NCBI GenBank assembly: GCA_043778255.1
Contig: JAYWGN010000038.1
Coordinates: forward strand, 62,001-126,000
DNA: 64,000 bases
Direction of reading: 5' to 3'
DNA from: JAYWGN01 sp043778255
GTDB lineage: Bacteria > Bacteroidota > Bacteroidia > Chitinophagales > Chitinophagaceae
In this document: in pieces, positions 1 to 8,177 of the stretch
How positions within the stretch are numbered: position 1 is the first letter of the stretch
Layout of the letters: each line of letters begins with the position of its first letter
Notes under the pieces: model-generated
Databases searched by the model: none
Told to the model about the DNA's origin: nothing
The model's input: the letters and a program-made list of their open reading frames with translations, nothing else
Made by a program: the position numbers and the translations under genes

Positions 1-2
1 AA

Positions 3-1265
3 AGCAAATTAAGTTATAAGTATATCCCCGAATTAATAAAAGAAGGCAAAGTAACCGTTAAGCAATTGGATGATGCCATTACCAAAATATTATACTACAA
101 ATTCAAATTAGGGTTATTTGATAATGCTTATAAATTTAATGAAGAAGGGAAAGAAAGTAATACATTATTTACTACTGAAAACCGTATAGTTGCCCGTACA
201 GCAGCTGCAGGGTCAGTTATTTTATTGAAAAATAATGAAAATATTTTACCATTAAACACTACTACCAAAATTGCGCTAATTGGTTTTTACGCAAATAGTA
301 AAGATGATATGTTTGACTTTTGGATAGGACAAGGCGATTACAAAAATGCGGTAACATTTTATGAAGGTTTAAAATTAAAATATAATTCAGTAACCTTTGC
401 AAATGGCTACAACCCCGATAATACAAGTAATCAGACTCTAATAAACGAAGCAGTACAAAATGCAAATAGTGCCGATGTAGTAATTGTAAATATTGGTATT
501 AGTGGTAAAATGGCAGGTGAGGATAGGGCTCTATCTAACCCTTCAATAGCACAAGGACAATTGGATTTATTAAGTGCCTTAAAAAAAACTGGTAAGAAAA
601 TAATAGCTATTGTTAGTAGTGCTAGGCCATTAATACTAACACAAGCCGAACCCTTGGTTGATGCAATGTTACAAGGTTGGATACTAGGTACCGAACATGG
701 CAATGCACTAACCGATATTATAAGTGGTGCAGTAAACCCTACTGCTAAAACTGTTGTAACTTTTCCTTATGCCGTTGGACAAATACCAATTTACTATAAT
801 CATTTTAATACTGGGCGGCCAGAGCCAACCGATGGCATGGGTAATTGGTATAGCAGGTATAGAGATGTACAAAATGAGCCACTTTATCCATTTGGGTATG
901 GCTTAAGTTACAGTACTTATAAGTATAGCGGTTTGGCCTTATCGGCAAATGTAATTACCAAATCACAAACTTTGAAGGTTACCATAAATTTACAAAACAC
1001 CAGTAGTGTTGATGGTGAAGAAACTGTACAGCTATACATACGTGATTATGCAGCATCAATTGTAAGGCCAGTTAAGGAGTTGAAGGCATTTAATAAAATA
1101 AAAATAAAAGCTGGCGAAACAATTAAGGTTACATTTACACTTACTGCAAAAGACTTAAGTTTTTATGATGCCGATGGTAATACTTTGTTAGAACCAGGTA
1201 AGTTTAGTGTATTTGTAGGAGCTAATTCTGTTGAAGTTACTAAAGCTGACTTTGAGTTAAAATAA
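3..1265 (+). CDS. Glycoside hydrolase family 3 enzyme (beta-glucosidase-like), C-terminal part
   Basis: The frame is open from the first bases of the window, so the true start lies upstream; the TTG at 66 is internal. What remains is the end of the GH3 barrel (KFKLGLFD, the usual closing helix), the GH3_C alpha/beta sandwich, and a C-terminal fibronectin-III-like domain containing ETVQLYIRD and ending PGKFSVFVGANS. The Glu of AGEDR (codon near 519) sits where many GH3 enzymes have their acid/base residue. The nucleophile Asp would be upstream, outside the window. Family role: exo-acting cleavage of beta-glycosides, usually periplasmic. A GH65 gene follows 91 bp downstream on the same strand, suggesting a small glycan-use unit. 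The substrate cannot be told from this fragment. Confidence 0.88.
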   Translation, partial: SKLSYKYIPELIKEGKVTVKQLDDAITKILYYKFKLGLFDNAYKFNEEGKESNTLFTTENRIVARTAAAGSVILLKNNENILPLNTTTKIALIGFYANSKDDMFDFWIGQGDYKNAVTFYEGLKLKYNSVTFANGYNPDNTSNQTLINEAVQNANSADVVIVNIGISGKMAGEDRALSNPSIAQGQLDLLSALKKTGKKIIAIVSSARPLILTQAEPLVDAMLQGWILGTEHGNALTDIISGAVNPTAKTVVTFPYAVGQIPIYYNHFNTGRPEPTDGMGNWYSRYRDVQNEPLYPFGYGLSYSTYKYSGLALSANVITKSQTLKVTINLQNTSSVDGEETVQLYIRDYAASIVRPVKELKAFNKIKIKAGETIKVTFTLTAKDLSFYDADGNTLLEPGKFSVFVGANSVEVTKADFELK

Positions 1266-1356
1266 ATAATTAAAAGTATAACACTTAAATTTTAATTTGG
1301 GCTCTTAAACAACTAATTAAGTTTATCACAATACCTAACGGTATAAAAAAAATATT

Positions 1357-3393
1357 ATGATAAAAAAAGTACTGCTCCTATTGTCAATTATTCATTGTCA
1401 ATTGTCAATTGTGTATTGTCAAGATGCTTGGAAAATTTCTGCCTCCATTAAGCCCAATATGGAATATTACGGCGTTACCGTTGCCAACGGAATGTTAGGC
1501 GTAGTAAGCAGTGCTGAGCCTTTTAAGGTGAAAGATGTAGTGCTAGCCGGTGCTTACGATTTGTATGGCAGAGGTAGAGTAGGTAATTTTTTAAAAAGTT
1601 TTAACTTGCTCAATATGTATTTAGATGTTGATGGTAGGCGAATAGGAACCGCCGATGCAAAAAACATGCAGCAAACCATTGATATGCAACAAGCAGCATT
1701 TACTACCACCTTTGATTATGCCGATAAAGCAAAAGTGAGTTACACCTATTATGCCTTACGGCAATTGCCTTATACGGTATTAATGAATGTAACTATAACA
1801 CCATTACAAGATATTACCATTGGTGCTGCAAGTGTAATGGAAGCACCTGATGCACTTAAAGATGTACAAAATTATTATAACGAAATTGATAGGCCACACA
1901 CCACATTAAGCTTACTTACCAGCCAAGCCAAAAGCCCTACAGGTAAACTTACTATGTGTGCCAGCAATAGTTTTTTGTTTGAAGAGCCACACGGTAGTGA
2001 GCCTCGTATTATACACGAAATGTGGGATAATAATATGCACTTAATGAAGTTTACAAAAAAATTAAAAGCAGGTAGCAGTTACACGTTTTCAATAGCTGGT
2101 AGCAGCATTACAAGTGCACACCATGCCGATCCTTTAAACGAAGCTGAACGGTTAACTATATATGCTAAACTAGAAGGAGCAAAACGACTAGTAGCATTTC
2201 ATAATAAAGCTTGGCAACAATTATGGACAAGTGATATTGTAATAGAAGGCGATGCACAAGCACAGCAAGATGTACACAGTATGCTGTATCATTTATATAG
2301 CTTTACAAGAGAAGGTACAGCCCTTAGCCCAAGCCCAATGGGGCTTAGCGGCTTAGGTTACAACGGTCACGTATTTTGGGATACCGAATTATGGATGTAC
2401 CCCGGCTTATTAGTACTGCACCCCGAAATTGCTAAAAGTATGGTGGAGTATAGATTTCAGCGGCTTGAAGCCGCAAAACGAAACGCCTTTAGTGTAGGTT
2501 ACAAAGGTGCAAAATTTCCTTGGGAAAGTGCCGAAACTGGCGTAGAGGAAACACCAGTATGGGCATTAAGTGGTCCGTTTGAACAGCACATAACAGCCTG
2601 TGTAGGCATAGCAGCTTGGAACTATTATTGTGTTACACAAGATAAGGAATGGCTGCAAGAAAAAGGTTGGCCAATACTTAAAGAAACGGCTAACTTTTGG
2701 GCAAGTAGAGTAGAGCGTAATGGTGCTAATAAATACGAAATAAAAAATGTAGTAGCAGCCGATGAGTGGGCAGAAAATGTAGATAATAATGCCTTTACTA
2801 ACGGTGCCGCTAAAACCAACTTAGAGTATGCAAACCTTGCTGCAAAAGTATTGGGCTTACCACAAAATGCTGATTGGGATTTGGTAGCAAAAAATATTGT
2901 GATGGGTAAAAAAATGCCAAATGGTGTAACCACTGAGCATGATACTTACAACGGTGAAACTATAAAACAAGCCGATGTTAATTTATTAGCTTATCCATTA
3001 AAGCAAATAACAGATGTTGCACAAATAAAAAAAGATGTAGATTTTTATAGCACTAAAATACCAACCGAAGGTACACCTGCAATGACACAAGCTATTTTTA
3101 CTTTATTATACAGCCGATTAGGCGATGCCGATAAAGCCAATTATTGGTTTAAAGATGCTTATTTGCCAAACTTAAATGCACCATTTAGAGTAATAGCCGA
3201 AACAAAAAATGGCACAAACCCTTACTTTGCCACTGGGGCTGGTGGTATTGTACAAGCTATACTAATGGGCTTTGGCGGGTTAGATATTACGCCAACTGGC
3301 ATACAACAAATAAAAAGCACATTACCAAGTGGCTGGAAAAGCCTCACCATTAAAGGTGTTGGAAAAGATAAAAAAACATTCATCGTAAAATAA
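1357..3393 (+). CDS. Exported glycoside hydrolase family 65 enzyme (trehalase/kojibiose-type fold)
   Basis: A 678-residue protein. GH65 enzymes hydrolyse or phosphorolyse alpha-glucosides such as trehalose, kojibiose and maltose with an (alpha/alpha)6 barrel. Support: the barrel entrance GHVFWDTELWMYPGLL, the FPWESAETG segment, and the catalytic-region motif DEWAENVDNNAFTN near residue 470, where the Glu of the DE pair is the expected general acid. The N-terminus is a signal peptide (MIKKVLLLLSIIH then QLSIVYCQ), so the enzyme acts outside the cytoplasm; export favours a hydrolase over a phosphorylase, but this is inference. Oddity: the part of the signal peptide from codon 9 is encoded by the TTGTCAATT-type repeat found between genes elsewhere in the window (see 1381-1422). 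It probably works with the upstream GH3 enzyme. Confidence 0.85.
   Translation: MIKKVLLLLSIIHCQLSIVYCQDAWKISASIKPNMEYYGVTVANGMLGVVSSAEPFKVKDVVLAGAYDLYGRGRVGNFLKSFNLLNMYLDVDGRRIGTADAKNMQQTIDMQQAAFTTTFDYADKAKVSYTYYALRQLPYTVLMNVTITPLQDITIGAASVMEAPDALKDVQNYYNEIDRPHTTLSLLTSQAKSPTGKLTMCASNSFLFEEPHGSEPRIIHEMWDNNMHLMKFTKKLKAGSSYTFSIAGSSITSAHHADPLNEAERLTIYAKLEGAKRLVAFHNKAWQQLWTSDIVIEGDAQAQQDVHSMLYHLYSFTREGTALSPSPMGLSGLGYNGHVFWDTELWMYPGLLVLHPEIAKSMVEYRFQRLEAAKRNAFSVGYKGAKFPWESAETGVEETPVWALSGPFEQHITACVGIAAWNYYCVTQDKEWLQEKGWPILKETANFWASRVERNGANKYEIKNVVAADEWAENVDNNAFTNGAAKTNLEYANLAAKVLGLPQNADWDLVAKNIVMGKKMPNGVTTEHDTYNGETIKQADVNLLAYPLKQITDVAQIKKDVDFYSTKIPTEGTPAMTQAIFTLLYSRLGDADKANYWFKDAYLPNLNAPFRVIAETKNGTNPYFATGAGGIVQAILMGFGGLDITPTGIQQIKSTLPSGWKSLTIKGVGKDKKTFIVK
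1381..1422 (+). repeat. TTGTCAATT-type short repeat inside the GH65 signal-peptide coding region
   Basis: The segment is made of repeated TTGTCAATT words. Bases 1384-1402 are the exact reverse complement of bases 9740-9758, which lie in a non-coding spacer. So a dispersed intergenic repeat is here translated as LSIIHCQLSIVYCQ, supplying the hydrophobic core and cleavage region of the signal peptide. Confidence 0.8.
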
Positions 3394-3394
3394 T

Positions 3395-3435
3395 AAGTCG
3401 CTAAATGTCTTTTTTTTTACCACATTTAGCGACTT
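3395..3435. repeat. Hairpin repeat, copy A (14-bp stem)
   Basis: AAGTCGCTAAATGT (3395-3408) pairs perfectly with ACATTTAGCGACTT (3422-3435) around a 13-nt T-rich loop. It begins one base after the GH65 stop codon and is followed by a T-rich tract (from 3438), so it can act as a terminator for GH65. A nearly identical copy lies 118 bp downstream. Confidence 0.8.
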
Positions 3436-3512
3436 GTATTTTTTATTTATTTTACTAACTACTATTTAATTGCTACAAAATATTCTACTATTTATTTATT
3501 CCTAAAAATTAT

Positions 3513-3553
3513 AAGTCGCTAAATGTCCCTTTTTTTACCACATTTAGCGACTT
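3513..3553. repeat. Hairpin repeat, copy B (14-bp stem)
   Basis: Same 14-bp stem as copy A (3513-3526 with 3540-3553), the loop differing at only two positions. It lies 55 bp before the ATG of the ATPase gene. Two copies at one spacing suggest a duplicated terminator or a small mobile palindrome; neither flank carries a transposase. Confidence 0.78.
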
Positions 3554-3607
3554 GTAGTTTATTTTACCAAATATATTTTATACCTTTATGGTACAATTAA
3601 TTGGTGT

Positions 3608-5020
3608 ATGTCAACAATAATAGGTAGGGAATATGAAATTAATGAGTTGAATGAATTTATAGAAACTCCTGTATCAGAGTTTATTGTTGTATATGGCCGC
3701 CGCCGTATTGGAAAAACTTTTTTAATAAGAGAAACATTTCAACAAAAATTTCATTTTTATTTAACAGGCTTAGCTAATGCAACCAATGAACAGCAGTTAT
3801 ATAACTTTGCAAAAACACTAAGCAACTATACAAACCAAAAAATAACAATAACTACTAATTGGACAGATGCCTTTGATTTATTAATTAAATATTTGAGTAA
3901 ACAAAAAGCAAAAAATAAAATACTTTTTATTGACGAAATGCCTTGGTTAGATACAGCTAAGTCTGATTTTTTAACAGCCCTCGAACATTTTTGGAATCAT
4001 TGGGCATCGGCACGAAAAGATATAAAATTAATAGTTTGTGGCTCAGCAACATCGTGGATACTTAATAAATTAATTAATAACAAAGGAGGTTTGCATAACA
4101 GGGTAACACAAAAAATAAAGTTACTCCCATTTACTTTATACGAAACCGAATTATTTTTATTGTCAAAAAATATTAAATGGACACATTACGAAATTATAGA
4201 AGTGTATATGGCAATGGGTGGTATTCCTTACTACTTAAACCTTTTAAAAAAATCAAAAAGTGCTACACAAAATATTGATTTTTTATTTTTTAACGAAAAG
4301 GGATTGCTTAAGAATGAATTTGAAAATTTATATGCATCATTATTTAAGTATGCTTCCAATTATGTAAAAATGGTATCTGTGTTAAGCAAAAAAGTAAAAG
4401 GACTAACAAGAGATGAAATTTTAAAATCATCAAAATTAGCAAATGGCGGAGGCAATACCAAAGTATTAGAAGAGCTAGAGCAGAATGGATTTATACGAAA
4501 GTATATACCTTTTGGTAAAAAATTAAAAGAAGCATTGTATCAAGTAACTGATTTTTATACCCTATTTTATTTTAATTTTATTGATGGGCAAAAAATAGAT
4601 AAGGATAACTATTGGATTACCGCAGCTAGCAGCCCAAAAGGCAATGCTTGGAAAGGCTATTCATTTGAACAGTTGTGTATGGCACACTTACCACAAATGA
4701 AAAGTGCTCTGGGTATTAGTGGTATACAATCCGATGTAGCATCATGGCGAAATGCAGATGCACAAATTGATGTATTAATTGACCGTAATGATAATGCAAT
4801 AAATATATGCGAAATGAAATTTTCAATTAAAGAATATAAGATTGAAAAAAAATATGCTGATAACTTACGTAATAAAATAGGTTCGTTTAAAGAGCAAACA
4901 AAAACAAGAAAATCTATTTTTTTAACCTTTGTTACAACCTACGGAATTATTAAAAATCCATACTCCTCACAATTGGTTACTAATAGTATTACTATGGATG
5001 CTTTGTTTAAAGATGTATAA
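3608..5020 (+). CDS. AAA-family ATPase with C-terminal DUF234 (nuclease-like) region
   Basis: A 470-residue protein of the archaeal-type ATPase family (ATPase_2 plus DUF234). Seen: Walker A GRRRIGKT near residue 30, Walker B ILFIDEMPWL near residue 104, the sensor segment LIVCGSATSW, a winged-helix-like middle (LTRDEILKSSKLANGG), and a C-terminal part with DVLIDR followed by ICEMKFS. The spaced D and E-x-K residues look like a PD-(D/E)xK core. The physiological role of the family is not well settled; nucleic-acid handling is usually assumed. A weak -7 box (TACCTTTA, 3581-3588) precedes it. It stands alone between a sugar-degradation pair and an orphan exported protein, which fits an acquired gene, though its base use looks like that of its neighbours. 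Confidence 0.82.
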   Translation: MSTIIGREYEINELNEFIETPVSEFIVVYGRRRIGKTFLIRETFQQKFHFYLTGLANATNEQQLYNFAKTLSNYTNQKITITTNWTDAFDLLIKYLSKQKAKNKILFIDEMPWLDTAKSDFLTALEHFWNHWASARKDIKLIVCGSATSWILNKLINNKGGLHNRVTQKIKLLPFTLYETELFLLSKNIKWTHYEIIEVYMAMGGIPYYLNLLKKSKSATQNIDFLFFNEKGLLKNEFENLYASLFKYASNYVKMVSVLSKKVKGLTRDEILKSSKLANGGGNTKVLEELEQNGFIRKYIPFGKKLKEALYQVTDFYTLFYFNFIDGQKIDKDNYWITAASSPKGNAWKGYSFEQLCMAHLPQMKSALGISGIQSDVASWRNADAQIDVLIDRNDNAINICEMKFSIKEYKIEKKYADNLRNKIGSFKEQTKTRKSIFLTFVTTYGIIKNPYSSQLVTNSITMDALFKDV

Positions 5021-5055
5021 TGTAACTAGCTATTATTATTCATAACTTTTTTTAG

Positions 5056-5063
5056 TATATTTG
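5056..5063 (+). promoter_or_regulatory. -7 box TATATTTG directly before a GTG start
   Basis: TATATTTG matches the Bacteroidota TAnnTTTG element. Only 5 nt separate it from the GTG at 5069, so transcription would begin at about the start codon (leaderless or nearly so). No TTTG is found 19 bp upstream. Confidence 0.5.
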
Positions 5064-5068
5064 TATAA

Positions 5069-5638
5069 GTGAAAAAAAGTATTGCCATATTGTTACTAAT
5101 TGTATTTGTAATAAATATAATAGGATATCCCATTTACTATACCCATATAAATACTACGGTAACAAATAATAATGCTATAAATGTTATTACAAAAAATTAC
5201 AAAGAAGCTGAATTGGCACACTTTGTTTTTAGTATTACATCTTTACCTTATAATAATACTTATACCAATAGTAACACAGCCGAATATATAACTACTACTG
5301 GCGAAGTGGTGATTAATGGTAATTATTTTAATTATATTAAAAAAAGATATTTTAAAGATAGTATTGAGTTTGTTTGTTTACCAAATATAGAAAAAGAGAA
5401 ACTAATAATTCAAAAACAAGTTTTTGATATTGCATCTCAAGGCAATGGAAAAGCTAATGCAAACCAAACTAACCAAAAGTCAATTAAACCTTTTCAGTAC
5501 GATGGTTTATATTTTGCGAAGCAGGATGAAGCATTTATAAACTTAACTAATTTTCAATTAAAACATTTTGCTAACTATAAATATTTAGTGAATAATAACC
5601 ATACTAAGCTTACATTACAACCACCTGAATGTATATAA
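5069..5638 (+). CDS. Exported or membrane-anchored protein of unknown function
   Basis: A 189-residue protein starting at GTG with a clear N-terminal hydrophobic segment (KKSIAILLLIVFVINIIGYPI), either an uncleaved anchor or a signal peptide. The rest is rich in Asn, Thr and Lys and holds no motif I recognise. The phrase TTGEVVINGNYFNYIKKRYF and the length resemble small Bacteroidota proteins of unknown role, often annotated hypothetical. The GTG start is chosen because the KKS-hydrophobic N-terminus begins there. It is 48 bp downstream of the ATPase gene but has its own -7 box, so it may be transcribed alone. Confidence 0.65.
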   Translation: MKKSIAILLLIVFVINIIGYPIYYTHINTTVTNNNAINVITKNYKEAELAHFVFSITSLPYNNTYTNSNTAEYITTTGEVVINGNYFNYIKKRYFKDSIEFVCLPNIEKEKLIIQKQVFDIASQGNGKANANQTNQKSIKPFQYDGLYFAKQDEAFINLTNFQLKHFANYKYLVNNNHTKLTLQPPECI

Positions 5639-5717
5639 AAATTTAGAATAGTATCAAAATGCTAGGCTAATAATTTTATAACATCTTCTTCCATCTTTTT
5701 ATCACTTAACAATAATA

Positions 5718-7043
5718 ATGAAGCAAATAATAATTTGCCTATTAGTATTATGTAGTAGCATTAGCTGCAAACATATTGCTGATAAGCATACCTCAATTAC
5801 TCATAATGCAATGCTGTATTGTACTACTGTAAAGGCATTAAATGATGTAGTGTTGGAAAACAATTTTCCACCAATGATAGCAGCTCGTAATTATGCTTAT
5901 GCTAATATAGCTGCTTATGAATGTATAGCAGCAGGTAACAATACTTACACAAGTTTGGCTAATCAAATAAAGGGCTTAAGCTACATACCAAAGCCTAGTA
6001 CTACTAATATCGATTTTAATTTGGCAGCACTATTTGCATTTATTAAAGTGGGTAATACTGTTACTTTTCCCGAGGGTAGTATGCTAGGTATATACAGCAA
6101 ACTTAAAGATACAGTGCAAAACAATGGCATACCAACAGAGCTATTAAATAACACAATTGCTTATGCCGATACGGTAGTAGCAGCAATAATAGCTTGGAGT
6201 AAAAAAGATAATTATGCACAAACCCGTACTGCTGTAAAGTATACAGTGCAAAGCAATGTACCTGGCCGTTGGGTACCTACACCACCAAGTTATGCACAAG
6301 CTATTGAGTATAATTGGAAGCTCATACGACCCATAGCTATTGATAGTGCTGCACAGTTCAAACCGTTACCGCCACCAGCTTTTAATGTTACTAATACACA
6401 ATCAGTATTTTATAAAGCCACTACCGAAGTAAAAATAATTGGTGATAGCTTAACCGATGATCAAAAAAATATAGCTAACTTTTTTGATGATAATCCTTTT
6501 AAAATGAATGTAAGTGGGCATGTAATGTTTGCCACCAAAAAGTTTTCGCCAGCAGGGCATTGGATGAATATTGTAGGTATTGCTTCGCAAAATACAAAAG
6601 CCGATTTTGCTAAAACAGTGTATGCATACACCCAAACTGCAATTGCATTATTTGATGGCTTTATTAGTTGCTGGGACGAAAAATATAGAAGCAACTTAGT
6701 ACGACCCGAAACAGTGATAAACAAAACCGTAGACCCCAATTGGCGACCATTAATACAAACACCCCCTTTCCCAAGTTATACAAGTGGGCATAGTGTTATA
6801 AGTGCTGCAGCAGCCCAAGTGTTAACACATATATATGGCAATAACGTAGCTTTTAAAGATAGCAGCGAAAGAGAGTTTGGCTTACCCGACCGTAGCTTTA
6901 CATCGTTCAAACAAGCAGCTAACGAAGCTAGCATAAGCCGTTTGTATGGTGGCATACACTACCGATTTGATATTGATGAAGGTGCCAAAATGGGTGAGCA
7001 ATTAGGCAAATTTATTGTAAGCAAATTAAAAATGAAAAATTGA
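5718..7043 (+). CDS. Vanadium-dependent haloperoxidase / PAP2-superfamily lipoprotein (first of two)
   Basis: A 441-residue protein with a lipoprotein signal (LVLCSSISCK; Cys17 would be lipidated). All three metal- or phosphate-binding motifs of the VHPO/PAP2 superfamily are visible: K-x6-RP in KYRSNLVRP near residue 321, SGHS in PSYTSGHS near 351, and SR-x5-H-x3-D in SRLYGGIHYRFD near 405. In characterised haloperoxidases these residues hold vanadate and the catalytic His; in PAP2 phosphatases they act on phosphate. The large helical N-terminal half is typical of the haloperoxidase-like branch rather than of membrane PAP2 enzymes. It probably faces the periplasm or cell surface. A second copy of the same family lies two genes downstream, with a barrel-like protein between them. 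Confidence 0.85.
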   Translation: MKQIIICLLVLCSSISCKHIADKHTSITHNAMLYCTTVKALNDVVLENNFPPMIAARNYAYANIAAYECIAAGNNTYTSLANQIKGLSYIPKPSTTNIDFNLAALFAFIKVGNTVTFPEGSMLGIYSKLKDTVQNNGIPTELLNNTIAYADTVVAAIIAWSKKDNYAQTRTAVKYTVQSNVPGRWVPTPPSYAQAIEYNWKLIRPIAIDSAAQFKPLPPPAFNVTNTQSVFYKATTEVKIIGDSLTDDQKNIANFFDDNPFKMNVSGHVMFATKKFSPAGHWMNIVGIASQNTKADFAKTVYAYTQTAIALFDGFISCWDEKYRSNLVRPETVINKTVDPNWRPLIQTPPFPSYTSGHSVISAAAAQVLTHIYGNNVAFKDSSEREFGLPDRSFTSFKQAANEASISRLYGGIHYRFDIDEGAKMGEQLGKFIVSKLKMKN

Positions 7044-7078
7044 TAATAGTAATGTGTTCCCCCAATAAGCGGGATTAA

Positions 7079-7127
7079 TAAATTTGCTAATTTGCTAATT
7101 TAATAATTTGATAATGCTTAGCAAAAG
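7079..7127. repeat. Short AT-rich repeat (TTGCTAATT words)
   Basis: The 184-bp spacer between the haloperoxidase-like gene and the barrel-like gene holds words such as TTGCTAATTTGCTAATTT and TTGATAATGCTTAGC, the same vocabulary as the 8-bp ATTAGCAC repeat at 9988 and the spacer at 38850-39060. Confidence 0.55.
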
Positions 7128-7227
7128 TTATTATATTATTTTAAAAATATTAGGTAAATATTAGAATTAAAATAGCATTCAATAACAAATTTTTTAGCGA
7201 AGCGAAAATAAAAAAAACTTAAAAAAA

Positions 7228-8145
7228 ATGAAATATAAATTAATAATACTATTCCTATTTATAGCAACAAACATAGTGGCACAAACCAATATGGATGCTT
7301 TAATGATGAAAAAAAATGAACTCTGTACAGGCATAAGTTATGCCACTAACCAATGGACTAACTATTGGGAAACCACCCTTAAACGTGAAAACCTAAACCT
7401 CGGCAAAGTAACCACCAACTCCATAATGCCAATGGTAAACTATGGTATTACTAACAACTTAAATGTATTGGCAATGTTAGCCTATACCACTACCAAAGCC
7501 ACTGCAGGCCAGCTTGCAGGGCAACAAGGTATGCAGGATGCTGCAATTACCCTTAAGTATAAAGCCTACCAAAAAACTATAAAAAAAGGAATATTAAAAG
7601 CCTTTGTATTAGCCGAAGCTACTACACCAATAAGCAACTACACACCCGATATAATGCCACTCTCCATTGGGCTTAAATGCAAAACTGTACAACTAAAGTT
7701 AATGGTTGACTACCAATACCTACAATGGTTTGCTACAATAAGCAACTCATTTATATACCGTGGCAATGTAAAGCTCGACCGTAATACTTATTATACCACC
7801 GAGTTGCACTACACTAATCAAGTTGCAATGCCTAATGTTAATAATGTAAATGGACGAGTAGGTTATCGCAATCCCCACATAATTGTAGAAGCCATAGTAA
7901 ACAATTGGAACACACTTGGCGGGTTCGATATTACACGTAATAACATGCCATTTGTAAGCAACAATATGGATGCTACTACTTTAGGCTTGCATACAAAGTA
8001 CATAGTAAAATTTTTGAAAGGGTTAACCTTTGATGCCGATATACATACTACCATTAGTGGTCGCAATGTAGGACAAACCAATCAAATTGTTGTAGGTGCA
8101 TTTTATTTTTTTAATGTAGCCAAGGGCAAAATAAAAACAACATAA
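7228..8145 (+). CDS. Outer-membrane beta-barrel-like exported protein
   Basis: A 305-residue protein with a Sec signal peptide ending IVAQ. The mature part alternates short polar and aromatic strands (for example NELCTGISYATNQWTNYWETTL and NNLNVLAMLAYTTTKA) and ends with a strand-like VVGAFYFFNVA segment, as in small outer-membrane barrels related to transporter or MetA-type proteins. No enzyme motif is visible. It lies between two haloperoxidase/PAP2 lipoproteins, 184 bp after the first and 32 bp before the second, so it is likely co-transcribed at least with the second and may supply a pore or anchoring partner for them. The partnership is inference. Confidence 0.62.
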   Translation: MKYKLIILFLFIATNIVAQTNMDALMMKKNELCTGISYATNQWTNYWETTLKRENLNLGKVTTNSIMPMVNYGITNNLNVLAMLAYTTTKATAGQLAGQQGMQDAAITLKYKAYQKTIKKGILKAFVLAEATTPISNYTPDIMPLSIGLKCKTVQLKLMVDYQYLQWFATISNSFIYRGNVKLDRNTYYTTELHYTNQVAMPNVNNVNGRVGYRNPHIIVEAIVNNWNTLGGFDITRNNMPFVSNNMDATTLGLHTKYIVKFLKGLTFDADIHTTISGRNVGQTNQIVVGAFYFFNVAKGKIKTT

Positions 8146-8177
8146 TTAATTACTACACATTTTAAAATTATAAGAAA

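Noticed and set aside
3608..5020. Defence-system ATPase
   Set aside because: The DUF234-type ATPase is often mentioned near such systems, but there is no partner nuclease, methylase or reverse transcriptase here; the evidence is too thin.
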